In this document: in pieces, positions 54,401 through 63,214 of the stretch
Layout of the letters: each line of letters opens with the position of its first letter
How positions within the stretch are numbered: the stretch's first letter is position 1
Assembly: GCA_964017155.1 (NCBI GenBank)
Contig: OZ024862.1
Location: forward strand, 37,811,175-37,875,174
Length of the DNA stretch: 64,000 nucleotides
Source of the DNA: Oasisia sp. SBJ-2009
Taxonomy: Eukaryota > Annelida > Polychaeta > Sabellida > Siboglinidae
Direction: 5' to 3'
Notes under the pieces: generated by a model
What the model was told of the DNA's origin: nothing
Databases searched by the model: none
The model's input: the letters and a program-made list of their open reading frames with translations, nothing else
Translations under genes and position numbers: made by a program

Positions 54401-55918
54401 CCGCCGTCGCAACCGGGTGTCCGTCGCCGGCTCTTTCTGCGAGCCGTTTGCGCATGACCGGATGTCGTTTAGCGATCGCCGGAGGTGGCTCGTCTTTGAC
54501 GCTGTCCGCGAATTGTCGCGCCGCACCGCTGATACGCGGCGAGCGACGTACGACGATAAAACGGCAATCACCACCGGATATGACGTCAAACTGGGGTTTG
54601 CAGTCTGGCATATGGCAATCGGACGAGTCGGACCTTACCACCCGGAACATGCCTTGCCGCCCGAGCGGCTCGATCGCATCACCGTCGGCGCTTCTCACCA
54701 GTTCCCTCGGGTCTACGGGTTCGGTTCCGTTTGCGGTCACCAGAAACACATCGCCTCGGCCTGTTGCTCGGACCGCATAAGGACAGTCTGCGCTTCTCTT
54801 CGTGATGTCCGCCCTCCGCGACGTCCGGCCGCTGTCCACTCGCTCCCACGCAAACTCCCCACGTTTATCGAGCGTCACGAACCGGTACCGCTCGGTGTCC
54901 GAGTGCCCGCTCAGTTGCTGGTCAATGACCCCGACAAAGTCGGCGGAAATGTTTGCGACATACGGGGCTGGCTGCTGTCGCTTCGCGCGTGCGTATCTAC
55001 GTCCTGTGTTCTTCCTGTGCCACGCATCGCCGTCCGAATCGTGTGAATTTGCTAGGTTAGACCGGACTGAAACGAATGACACAAGGTAAAATATATGATC
55101 AATTACTTTATAATAATTATGATTCCCAGAGAAGTTGAGATGGCAACTCACTTTTATTCCACAACACAACATATACAAGAACAGAACTAAAGTATATATT
55201 AAATTGTCAGCGCGTTGCTTTGCTTGAATGGCTCGGCAGGATTAACCAGTATCCATGAGGTGGCAGCATTGTTTAGCCCCACATGGATAGCATACACATT
55301 AAATAAGGATACCTTTTTACCAAATAATGCTGTATTATAAAAAACTATTTAAAATTAAACTTCCATTAATACAACATAAATAGAAATACAAATTTGCAGT
55401 TGTTTATAAACTAGAAATTACGGCAAGATTAGCCAGTGTCCGTGAGGTGGCAGCATTGTTTAGATCTCGCCGATAATATTCAAAAGCCGCCAAAACACCT
55501 GAGTGTCTTCTCGGCGTAGTTACGCAGCCGATCGATAGTCGGTTAAGCGAGACTAGATTAACTTCGATTATCCAGGGTCCGTAACGTGGCAGCACTTTTT
55601 AGCCCCCTCAAGGCTCACCATGATAACACTCAAAAGCCGGCTAAGTCAACAGACTATCTTCTAGGCAGTCGAGCGAGAGTCTATTAAACGAGCCTATGCG
55701 TAGGCATGGCGTGGGCAGCCAATCTATTTAGTGGTCGCCTGCGTTAACCGCCAAACCGACTCACCTCCCCTGACGTGTACAAACCCCTCCGCATTGACTT
55801 TCCGCCGTTGCAAATCCTGCCGACGTTTCGCCGCCTCCGCGACGTCAGAATAACCACAGAGCGAGAGAGCGAGAACAGCAAAATACACGCACTGACCATT
55901 TGCTGTCAAAGGCAGCAT
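43204..55918 (-). CDS. type I membrane protein: signal - TSP1 x3 - Ig - EGF - TM - long cytoplasmic tail
   Basis: Eleven exons with fully consistent phases give about 1273 residues: 55918-55765, 55066-54074, 52960-52706, 51785-51701, 49796-49672, 49235-49085, 48461-48343, 47393-47235, 46624-46528, 45715-45669 and 44840-43204. Approximate order: signal peptide (1-29); unrecognised region (30-330) with RAKR, TKR and AKR basic sites; TSP1 at 333-381, 390-436 and 487-536, each with six Cys; Ig domain (538-627) with Cys, FWVLPDG and [12 protein letters not shown] domain (630-672); TM helix (690-711); tail (713-1273). Ig-EGF-TM recalls neuregulin and TSP1-Ig recalls UNC5, but no family known to me has this whole order. 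Likely a cell-surface adhesion, guidance or signalling protein. The start ATG is the first in frame before the hydrophobic leader. Confidence 0.85.
43490..43850 (-). repeat. 27-bp coding minisatellite in the cytoplasmic tail
   Basis: About 13 units of 27 bp (gaatgagggctcgtcttccg then gggtaga on the plus strand), each encoding nine residues; length is conserved in every unit, so the frame is kept. Confidence 0.9.
44894..45014. repeat. (CCCG)n microsatellite
   Basis: About 30 copies of CCCG in the last intron of the TSP1/Ig/EGF gene, roughly 50 bp from the acceptor of exon 11. Confidence 0.95.
45170..45580. repeat. (CTCTGTCC)n octanucleotide array
   Basis: About 50 almost perfect 8-bp units, flanked by (CTCCCT)n and (CT)n. 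Long frames on both strands (PSVPLSLC and RDRGTEGQ repeats) are artefacts of the array. Confidence 0.95.
45669..45715 (-). CDS. TSP1/Ig/EGF gene exon 10 (47-nt juxtamembrane exon)
   Basis: Acceptor tgtttgtttaag, donor gtaagc; the only candidate I found that converts phase 2 (exon 9) to phase 1 (exon 11) with good sites. Encodes [16 protein letters not shown]. Confidence 0.6.
46116..46495. repeat. (GGTT/GGTG)n array
   Basis: About 380 bp of GGTT and GGTGGGTT units in the intron between exons 9 and 10. The G-rich strand is opposite to the transcript, which would carry the C-rich strand. Confidence 0.95.
46528..46624 (-). CDS. TSP1/Ig/EGF gene exon 9 (transmembrane helix)
   Basis: 97 nt, phase 1 to 2, donor gtgagt. 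[20 protein letters not shown] and FVLV form one membrane-spanning helix about 18 residues after the EGF domain. Confidence 0.85.
46625..47234. other. intron 8, no gene
   Basis: Contains a (GTGC)n tract at about 46846-46915. Confidence 0.6.
47235..47393 (-). CDS. TSP1/Ig/EGF gene exon 8 (EGF-like domain)
   Basis: 159 nt, phase 1 to 1, as is usual for EGF exons. Cys spacing is C-x5-C-x5-C-x16-C-x-C-x8-C ([13 protein letters not shown] ... [12 protein letters not shown]). The Arg before the last Cys that EGF-receptor ligands generally need is Thr here. Confidence 0.9.
47394..48342. other. intron 7, no gene
   Basis: Contains a (TGCA)n tract at 48013-48042 and a (CA)n tract at about 48080-48285. 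Nothing coding seen. Confidence 0.6.
48343..48461 (-). CDS. TSP1/Ig/EGF gene exon 7 (Ig, second half)
   Basis: 119 nt, phase 2 to 1, acceptor gtgtccag, donor gtaagt. [20 protein letters not shown] is the classic Ig F-strand motif. The intron inside the Ig domain is in phase 2. Confidence 0.9.
48490..48715. repeat. (TG)n microsatellite beside exon 7
   Basis: TG/TGTGCG repeats begin about 30 bp upstream (transcript sense) of the exon 7 acceptor. Confidence 0.9.
49085..49235 (-). CDS. TSP1/Ig/EGF gene exon 6 (Ig, first half)
   Basis: 151 nt, phase 1 to 2, acceptor ttttgcag, donor gtatga. Encodes the B-strand Cys (TFLRCDY), the conserved Trp (LFWVLPDG) and an NVS glycosylation site. Confidence 0.85.
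49672..49796 (-). CDS. TSP1/Ig/EGF gene exon 5 (rest of TSP1-3)
   Basis: 125 nt, phase 2 to 1. [15 protein letters not shown] completes the TSP1 begun in exon 4 and ends CVKDACNP. The donor gtacgg is non-optimal. Confidence 0.8.
49840..49945. repeat. dispersed CCGTGAGATGGCAGCAC repeat, short copy
   Basis: tcgattacccaagctccgtg then agatggcagcac, and cagactgtcttctcggcgaa then gttacgt, as in the 30195 and 55225 copies. Confidence 0.65.
50148..50226. repeat. (TA)n microsatellite
   Basis: Pure TA at the 3' end of the LINE fragment. Confidence 0.95.
50240..51290 (-). mobile_element. LINE fragment with reverse transcriptase, internally deleted
   Basis: The minus strand encodes [20 protein letters not shown], then [35 protein letters not shown] and [18 protein letters not shown] with catalytic FADD. 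After a jump come [29 protein letters not shown] and [12 protein letters not shown], typical of the C-terminus of RTE-like and related elements. The part between these segments is missing, and the 5' end stops at a microsatellite. The fragment lies in an intron of the TSP1/Ig/EGF gene in the same orientation. Confidence 0.85.
51298..51435. repeat. (CA)n microsatellite
   Basis: About 130 bp of CA with CACT at one end, next to the LINE fragment. Confidence 0.95.
51701..51785 (-). CDS. TSP1/Ig/EGF gene exon 4 (Thr-rich linker, start of TSP1-3)
   Basis: 85 nt, phase 1 to 2, donor gtttgt. Encodes a Thr-rich, mucin-like [16 protein letters not shown] and then RRWSAWSTC. Confidence 0.8.
51786..52705. 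other. intron 3, no gene
   Basis: AT-rich; no repeat or coding signal recognised. Confidence 0.55.
52706..52960 (-). CDS. TSP1/Ig/EGF gene exon 3 (TSP1-2)
   Basis: 255 nt, phase 1 to 1, acceptor gtctccag, donor gtcagt (weaker; chosen because it alone fits the phase of the next exon). [20 protein letters not shown] and six Cys are followed by a Pro/Gly-rich linker and ETITT. Confidence 0.8.
53123..53462. repeat. (GACCGACG)n followed by (GACC)n array
   Basis: About 18 octamers (gaccgacg) then about 49 tetramers (gacc) in intron 2. Both belong to one GACC-type family, with every second unit changed in the first part. Confidence 0.95.
53463..54073. other. intron 2 remainder, no gene
   Basis: AT-rich, rich in aaaatac-like short repeats (53640-53900). 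Confidence 0.5.
54074..55066 (-). CDS. TSP1/Ig/EGF gene exon 2 (unknown region and TSP1-1)
   Basis: 993 nt, phase 1 to 1, acceptor ttcgtttcag, donor gtgagt. About 280 residues of unknown fold are basic, with furin-type RAKR and other Lys-Arg pairs, one NGT glycosylation site and few Cys. The first TSP1 follows: [18 protein letters not shown] to [10 protein letters not shown]-rich compared with the surrounding introns. Confidence 0.85.
55225..55690. repeat. dispersed CCGTGAGGTGGCAGCA repeats, two to three modules
   Basis: Cores near 55250, 55440 and 55577 (the last with tccgtaacgtggcagcac) alternate with cttctcggcgtagttacgca and gatagtcggttaagcgagac, very like 30478-30790. Lies in intron 1 of the TSP1/Ig/EGF gene. 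Confidence 0.75.
55765..55918 (-). CDS. TSP1/Ig/EGF gene exon 1 (signal peptide)
   Basis: [20 protein letters not shown] followed by CGYSDVAEA is a plausible cleavable signal peptide. The donor is GAG|gtgagt, phase 1. A GTG codon lies further upstream in frame, but this is the first ATG of the leader. Confidence 0.75.
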
Positions 55919-57270
55919 GTGTGCATCCTCCACCGGTCGAAAGAAAATACAATTATTTTGAAAACCTACTCTAGAACTTCGCTTAACACAATACGCTTCT
56001 TTACGTCATTGTTGAGTTTGTCCGCGTGCCAGTAGGACATGCTCCCGCGCTTTTAACGTTGTGTCTCGTAATAATCTACCTCAGCATAAGACCTAATTTT
56101 AATGTAAAATTCACGACCGCCAATTATCAGGTCTTACTTTCTCGAAGTTGTCAATAGGCTTACCTCGTTTTAAAGGTTTACTTGTTAGGGTAGACATAGT
56201 AGGCCTAGTAGTTGGTGCCTATGGCAATACATCGACATATAATGATAGTGTTGATACTCAATATCACGCAATTCGGTATGCAACTTACATAAATATCACT
56301 ATAATTTTGATTGCGATTCTACGAAAGTGATCACTATTTATACTGAACTTTCATATGTATTGCGATACTTCGATATGTTGCATTTAAATCTAGTTATATT
56401 TCTAAGTTGACTATATTAAGGTATGGGTATCAAAATGTCACGCTTACTCTCCAGAACATAATATGTGGACTAGGATATCACTAGCCTGGAATACATTCCA
56501 TTCAGCATTTTCATAAAAATGTAAACTGGAATCACCCATGTACCCATTGACAGAACGTAGACGACATAAACACGAAACAGGTTGTACCTATTTATCTTGT
56601 AAGTAACACACTAAGTTGAAAACTTCAAAAAGTCAAACATTCATGCATACAAACGCACATATGCACACGCGCGCGCACGCTTCCGTGCACATGCGCCTAC
56701 ACGCTATCTATAAGAAGTTATAATGCATAATTATGTATTAGTAAGGTAAACCTCTTTTCATATCTGTTTATTATCCATTTATTGGAGTTTAGCGGACGAC
56801 CTCTTCAAGTGGTCATACTATCGGCTATTTAAATAAACAACAACTTGACCAGCCGATTACCGCGGTCAGATTCTTCTACAGCATGACACAGCGCAGCGAT
56901 ATCGGCCTTATATCTCACAGTTAGTCATCAACGTGCCATGTTGAAGCAACGAACTGTAGACGGTATCCGAACAAACATCGTAGTTTCAACGTCGAGTAAC
57001 TTCAAATGAACGAACGACGCCATCAAAAACGTAAAATGAATTCGAAGATGTGGTAGGTAGAAACTTTCCTCAAGCTTTCCTGCACTTTCGGTTATGGTAA
57101 ATACGCAAGCATTTAACCGAGCGCACGCACTCACGCACGGACACACATACAGTGACATGGCGGATATATGCATGCATTTATGATAACATTATTTGTTATG
57201 AAATTTCAGATTCAACATGACCATTATGTGAACAAAAACGAGCCAGACAAACAGCAACGAAAGAAACAAG
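55919..57270. promoter_or_regulatory. putative shared upstream region of two divergent genes
   Basis: About 1.35 kb between the ATG of the minus-strand TSP1/Ig/EGF gene and the proposed first ATG of the plus-strand adenylyl cyclase. No TATA box, CpG island or transcription start could be assigned by eye; position is the only evidence. Confidence 0.3.
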
Positions 57271-57444
57271 ATGGCCGCCACTGATGTCGCAGCGAGTGAG
57301 ACTGACAGGAAGTCGTTGTGGTGGCGGGTGAAGCGACTCATGCTAAGCAATAATCGCGTGCACGTTTCCTGCGGAGTGCACGGAAACGCGGACAGTTGGC
57401 AGTCGACTGAGCTACGTGCCCTGCATACTGATTCAATCTTCCAC
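57271..57444 (+). CDS. possible first exon of adenylyl cyclase
   Basis: The ATG has strong context (aacaagATGGCC). 58 codons starting [20 protein letters not shown] and ending TDSIFH, then donor gttggt (the same hexamer as at 59667). Phase 0 fits exon 59478. Alternatively the frame ending at 59666 starts at its own ATG at 59454. Confidence 0.4.
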
Positions 57445-59761
57445 GTTGGTGTAGGTACCAAATCTGGCAGTCTAATCAGAACACGCACACAATTAAGTAG
57501 TTACACATGTTTTTCTTACATGTCCACATGCATGCACGCACGCGAAAATGCTCTGGTTATAAACTCGGCAATATAATCACGTGGGGATTGTGAGATCTGT
57601 AAGTTTCTTGAGTTATTGTGTTGGCGCTATGCATGTAAAATAGTCGATACAATCTAACCATTTGCAACTACAATTACAATTATTTATACTCAGTGGCTTA
57701 CTCAAGAATGCGGTCTCAATAATAAATTGGCTACATTAAAAAGTTGACATCGTGTTTATAACACAGACGATTAAACAACTAGCAAGCAGATGCGAAGTTT
57801 CGGGGTGTATACTGAATTCTTTAAACTCAAAGACGTTGCTAACACAAATCATACAGATGCTTACGTATGACACGGGGTTATTTTCGGCCTAGTGTAATGG
57901 CAACCATGCACTGGCGAATTTTGCAAGGCCACTGACGAATATTGACTCAAACAATTGTCAGATACTGTTTATCTGATGACAAAGAAGATAAGAAGTGGCT
58001 TCATGAACACATGTTTTTTGTTGACACACTGTGCAAGGTGGTTAAAACCACGTTTACCACACAAACTACAGGTGACAACTTGTTCTGTCAGAACCGGATT
58101 TCTCATTAAATAACGATTATGGGAAATGAATGTGTTAAGAAAAACCTGCGTTAGATCAATGTGTCAGCTCTCCACAGTATGTCGTCTTCCTTTTGCCCCT
58201 CTTACCTTCTGTTTCATTCAATTGTATCTATATTTAATATCTCTCTATTCCTCCCCGACCCCAGACACGTATAATTAGCCGCATTGCCGTCCGTCGAAGG
58301 AAGTCTATATATAGTTAACATCTTATCATTATGCTGAAGCGCACACAATCCTCCGAAAATATGTTTGCCCATCGCCGAGATAAGCCAGTTGTTTGCATTA
58401 ACGGTGTGCATAAGTCATACATACCTCAGCAGGGCAAACATAAGTTACTTATTCACGGTAGAAAGTCTAATATCATCAGAATTTTTTTCTGACACACGTT
58501 TTTGTTCGATAAGGTCGGAATTGTTACTACAAAGAGGAGGATATTTAGAGATTCACACATTTGGAGAACATTCAATATAAAATTGTTGAAATAGATAACA
58601 AAAACAAAACCCCCAAAACATATGCAAATGAATACAACTTAATTAATGAATAGCTAAATAAAAAATAATTAAATTAATAATTAAAATAATATCCATACCC
58701 CTATCTAAAGTAACTATGGAGGATGTGAATGTGTGGCACCCTTCCTTTGACGATGTTAAGGCTAGGACAGCCACAGCGGTTTCAGCAGCTCGTTCCAGTC
58801 TTTGTTGGTACTGGGGTGAAAAGCTTGTTGTCCGTAGTTGATTCTACACTGGACCTGGTGGAACTGTTGTGAATATCTGATCTGGGCAGGAACGAGTGTG
58901 GAATGATCGAATGTTGCTTGGTCTTTAATATTTTAAATAACATGGTCAGCCATGCCATCTTTCTGCGATGCTGGAGGGAATATAATATGTTATCATTGTG
59001 GTGACACTAGATGCCTACTGGTGCTGGTTGTCCACGAACCGAGCGGCTCTTCTCTACCCTGCGGTGTGTGTAAGAGTCCCACACGGTGCAGTCGTATCTA
59101 CTGCAGTATGGGAAAGACGGGGGTTTTGTAGGCAGTATCCTTCGGCAGGGTGACGCTATCTTCGTGTTGCGACGTAAAAGCTTATAGCTTTGTCGACTGC
59201 AACACACGTGTCGTTAATGTGTTAGTCCCAGCTGGGGTTGATGCTAACGCTGAGACACTTGACAGCCTTATGAGTTGTCAATGTACGGCCATAGAGTATG
59301 TATTTACATTCTTCCGTGGTCGTCTTGCGGGAGACAGGGATAATTATACTTGTATCTATCGTCTTCTCCGGTCAACATATTTATAAAGAACCATTGCTTT
59401 GTTTTGCCAATAGAAACGAAAAAATTAGCTTTACCAGCTTTTGTAAAGGGATAATGACAAGCTACTTTCATCTTCAGAAGACGTTCGCAGATGACACGGT
59501 AGAACTGCTCTACACGCGCCACTGGCTGCGGCTACAGCGACAGTTGATGTTCAAACTGCTGATATTACTGCTGGTCGCTGTGACCGGACTGCTGATCCTG
59601 CACAACTGCATCCACAGGAAACCGTTCGTGCTCAACCGACCAGAATTCAATATCAGCTACGTCGAGGTTGGTCTATTCATATACAGACACACACGCGCTC
59701 GCTCGCTCGCTCGCTCGCTCGCTCGCTCGCGAAGCCTTTCATGTAGGGTTCGGCGGAAACG

Positions 59762-59847
<86 letters not shown>

Positions 59848-60066
59848 TGGGTGGGTATTTCCATGGCTAATAGGCGTACATTTACAGCTGTGTATGTAAA
59901 TACAAATGAAAGTATGTCGACATTTATGCGAAAAATGTATGTATGTATACGCATTCATATAATATTGCATGTATTAATTTACTTATTTCTGTTTTTTCTT
60001 CTCGTTACGTTATATCCACTTATAAATTTCTCAGCACCACCGTATTCCCAATTGCAACCATCCATG

Positions 60067-60108
<42 letters not shown>

Positions 60109-60197
60109 GCATATATATACATATAATATATATATATATATATACATAATATATATATATACATAATATATATACATAATATATATATGTATATATA

Positions 60198-60267
<70 letters not shown>

Positions 60268-60765
60268 CTATATATGTATATATTGGCATGTTTGCAGCCT
60301 GAAGACATGTCTTTCCGCCCCTCCATGAACATCTTGCTCGGCGTCCACTTAGCCACAGGCGCAGTGTTCGTGACATGCGTGTGCGTCCATGCAGTGTACG
60401 TGCGCTTTTGGTACGTGATCTCCCTACTCGTGTGGCTCTACCTGAACAGTCTCGTCTTCTCCTCGATACCACTGCACGGCGGGGCCGTCACGCCGATGGA
60501 CAAGACTCCCGCCGTCTTCTACGTGGTGCTTGTCACGCACACCATGTTGCCGTTCTCCCGCTGGACGGCGCTGTTGCTCGGTGTCGTCACTTCCGTCGTC
60601 GACATGGCGCTTGTCGGCTCGCTGTACGAAGAGGAAGATGGCGCCTGGAAGGCGAAGCAGGTACAGACATTGTCTAATGTGACCTGACGTGAGAGTTTAT
60701 TTTGCCACAGGTTAATATTATGTGTGCATTATCATAGCCGGTATATCCACAGTTGTACTCTTTAA

Positions 60766-60825
<60 letters not shown>

Positions 60826-61903
60826 GTAATACTATGCATCTGCCAAGTCTCTCACCGGGATGGATAGGCAAATAGTTCAGGTCTCTCTTTAAGCTTCTGC
60901 AAGAATCAAGCCTGAGTATTGAGATGTAACTTACCGTATGACTATGGAACTTTGCACCGTCATTATTTATCAATGGAAGAAGAGTAACATTCTTAAACGA
61001 TATAATCAAAATATATGATTTACTGAAAGTCTGCATTCGTTACATGCTCTAACGGTCGGTAACAATTGTATGACGCCAAATGTACACGCCTAATACATGG
61101 GCGTATATGTTGATTGCAAGAGCACCGCACTGTGTAAAGGTAAGTTCTTATGTAGCGCAGTATCCATTCCTCACGATTGCTCAAAGCGCTTTACCCTTTA
61201 CTTCCCTGACAGTCCTGTTCAATCAGACACAATCTCAACTTCTCTGGGCAGCATCCAGCCATATGCTACAATTAAGCGCGAAGGCTGCTCGTACACATAT
61301 CCATCACTGTCTACTGAAGTACTCATTTATACAGCTGAGTCACCTGGAGCAATGTAGAGTGAAAACAACTTGCCCCAGGTTTTAACACTGCAGCATAGGA
61401 TTCGAACACGAGTCCTTTTAGTTGAGAATCCGAAGCTCTACTCGTGAGCCACTGCACTCTGTGTCCGTACAGTTTCCAGTTAGGACGCGTTGTCCAACTG
61501 TTTCACAATCGCTGTTGTACACATTAGTTGAACTTCTAAAATCTACGAGATATGTCTGATTAAATCCACACGAGCTCCATCAGAATGGTTCTGTGACGAC
61601 TGCGTGTTTCAGATGGCGACGAACGCTTTAATCTACATCTGCTCCAACTTGACGGGGCTGTACCATCAGGAGCTGAGGAACACCGCCCACAGACACACGT
61701 TCCTCGAGACACGCCGCTTTATCGAGGCCGACCTCAAGTGTGCGGGAGAGCGAGTGAGACAGGTCTGTAGTGACACGTGTAGGCCAATAATATCACCTTC
61801 TTAGATAAGCGACACTGGAATAAAACGACCTGCATCTATATGACATTGACTTTGACATTGGTCACTAATAGTCAGCGTAATGTTTTAGTTTCGAAGGATG
61901 GAA

Positions 61904-61980
<77 letters not shown>

Positions 61981-62009
61981 GGTACAGCTTAAGGTTTCGA
62001 AGGATGGAA

Positions 62010-62059
<50 letters not shown>

Positions 62060-62663
62060 GTACAGCTTAAGACCATAAACCTAACCTGATCCAGTGCTTA
62101 ATCATTTTGAATATCTTTCTTTCACGTTGTAACTAAGTTAAATTTAATTGAGAGGTTTTTTTCTTCGTGAGATTAATGAGATGGTACATAATTAAAAATA
62201 TGTTGCATAAGTTATAAGAAATAAGAATATATTGTACTGCAAGACAGCCCCACCACCACTATAACAGCAATCGTTGACTTGACGAATTCCGTAAAAGAAT
62301 AAATAACATTTTTACGGGATATAATTATTAACATCCTTTGAATCGTGTCAAATATCTGTAGATGAAGATTCAGATTTTTTTTTAAACAATACATAAGTTG
62401 GTATGTATGTGTTCAATTCAATATGCATATGATGCTTTGCATTGTTCAAGAAATAGTTTCCGTTCGTTCGTACAGTCCCACCTAAAGGAAGGGCTGCTAC
62501 TGAAAATCATCCCTCGGCATCTTCTCGAGGACATGAAGGTCGCCATGCAGCGAAAACTGATAGTGGGCGGATTAGTGACTGGTCACGTGTTCCATGAACT
62601 ATTCATAGAACGCCACGATGACGTCAGGTATTACACAGATTTATAATGCTACCTTTGCGTCGT

Positions 62664-62740
<77 letters not shown>

Positions 62741-63214
62741 AACCTCCATCGTTGTGTTGGTTGCACTGGCTTTCGGTTGTTTATCGAATATAACTTAACA
62801 GCGCCTAGATCCAGTTCTCTCTGTCAAACAAATAACGTATTTTGTTAATTTCCTGCATATTTCTAATATCCACACAAGCGTCGTGTCATTGGTCTCACAT
62901 CTTACTTACTTATCGCATTCCCTGTGATTTATTTTCCATATAGGGTGGTTGTGGGTTGCATCGAATAGTTCCTTTTGTTGTAGCCCCGTCTACACTCGAA
63001 TGGTCTTCCACGCTTTCTGTTACATTTGATTGTGTCTTGTAAATATTATGAACATAAATACATGCAACTCTTACAAACACCTATACATGTGTTTCTCCGA
63101 AGCATTCTGTATGCCGATATCGTCAACTTCACCTCTCTCACAACTGACCTTGAACCCTCTGAACTCGTGATGGCTCTCAACGAACTATTTGGACGATATG
63201 ATGGATTGGCCAAG
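57271..63214 (+). CDS. transmembrane adenylyl cyclase, 5' part (first membrane cassette and start of C1a)
   Basis: Exons 57271-57444 (proposed), 59478-59666, 60298-60660, 61613-61762, 62476-62627 and 63103-63214 join in consistent phases; the gene runs off the right edge. After the proposed N-terminus comes [20 protein letters not shown], like the LYQRYF segment before helix 1 of the family. Next are helix 1, several helices including [20 protein letters not shown] and LLLGVVTS, and the helix-6 and signalling-linker segment ([31 protein letters not shown]). The entry to C1a reads [29 protein letters not shown] and [13 protein letters not shown], whose Asp in YADI is the first Mg-binding residue. 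Class III cyclases of this type make cAMP from ATP under G-protein control. Motifs look nearest types 2/4/7, but assignment to a subtype is not secure. Confidence 0.85.
57445..58690. other. intron, no gene seen
   Basis: AT-rich; no repeat family recognised. Confidence 0.5.
58700..59345 (-). mobile_element. decayed LINE fragment (C-terminal RT region)
   Basis: Minus-strand frames with several stops and shifts read [20 protein letters not shown] and SINPSWD. They continue [15 protein letters not shown] and [16 protein letters not shown], then [15 protein letters not shown] and [11 protein letters not shown]. This is the post-RT order of Jockey-like elements. It lies antisense in the adenylyl cyclase gene. 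Confidence 0.7.
59478..59666 (+). CDS. adenylyl cyclase exon (N-terminus and TM1)
   Basis: 189 nt, phase 0 to 0, acceptor catcttcag, donor gttggt. [20 protein letters not shown] is followed by the helix [19 protein letters not shown]. An in-frame ATG at 59454 lies inside the presumed acceptor region. Confidence 0.75.
59694..59850. repeat. (CGCT)n, (GT)n and (GTGC)n microsatellites
   Basis: Three adjacent short-unit tracts immediately after the donor of exon 59478-59666. Confidence 0.9.
60069..60265. repeat. (TA)n microsatellite
   Basis: Interrupted TA tract ending about 30 bp before the acceptor of exon 60298-60660. Confidence 0.95.
60298..60660 (+). CDS. adenylyl cyclase exon (TM helices of first cassette)
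   Basis: 363 nt, phase 0 to 0, acceptor tgtttgcag, donor gtacag. Three to four hydrophobic helices in 121 residues, with the family signature around MLPFSRW. Confidence 0.85.
60767..60822. repeat. (TA)n microsatellite
   Basis: Pure TA, intronic. Confidence 0.95.
61132..61464 (-). mobile_element. tRNA-derived SINE, copy 2 (inverted)
   Basis: Reverse complement of the 8077-8410 element over its whole length: the head has a box B-like gtgttcgaatcct and a box A-like tggctcacgagtagagc, then the same body and the tail aagcgctttgagcaatcgtg. Roughly 80-85% identity by eye. Confidence 0.85.
61613..61762 (+). CDS. adenylyl cyclase exon (helix 6 to signalling linker)
   Basis: 150 nt, phase 0 to 0, acceptor gcgtgtttcag, donor gtctgt. 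[18 protein letters not shown] is not reached exactly: the frame reads [18 protein letters not shown], then [14 protein letters not shown], the conserved linker into C1. Confidence 0.85.
61885..62071. repeat. two-unit repeat of TA tract with shared flanks
   Basis: ttcgaaggatggaaagttta, (TA)n, then ac(g/c)gtacagcttaag occurs twice in tandem; the two TA tracts differ in length (about 72 and 44 bp). Confidence 0.85.
62476..62627 (+). CDS. adenylyl cyclase exon (start of C1a)
   Basis: 152 nt, phase 0 to 2, acceptor cgttcgtacag, donor gtatta. [19 protein letters not shown], then [14 protein letters not shown]. Confidence 0.85.
62665..62737. repeat. (TA)n microsatellite
   Basis: Pure TA about 40 bp after the donor of exon 62476-62627. 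Confidence 0.95.
63103..63214 (+). CDS. adenylyl cyclase exon (C1a metal site)
   Basis: 112 nt, phase 2 to 0, acceptor gtttctccgaag, donor gtaaga. [20 protein letters not shown], then [18 protein letters not shown]. Most cyclases have Gly (DIVGFT) where this has Asn. Confidence 0.9.

Noticed and set aside
54282..55046. 254-codon plus-strand frame opposite exon 2 of the TSP1/Ig/EGF gene
   Set aside because: Antisense shadow of a GC-rich coding exon; no motifs.
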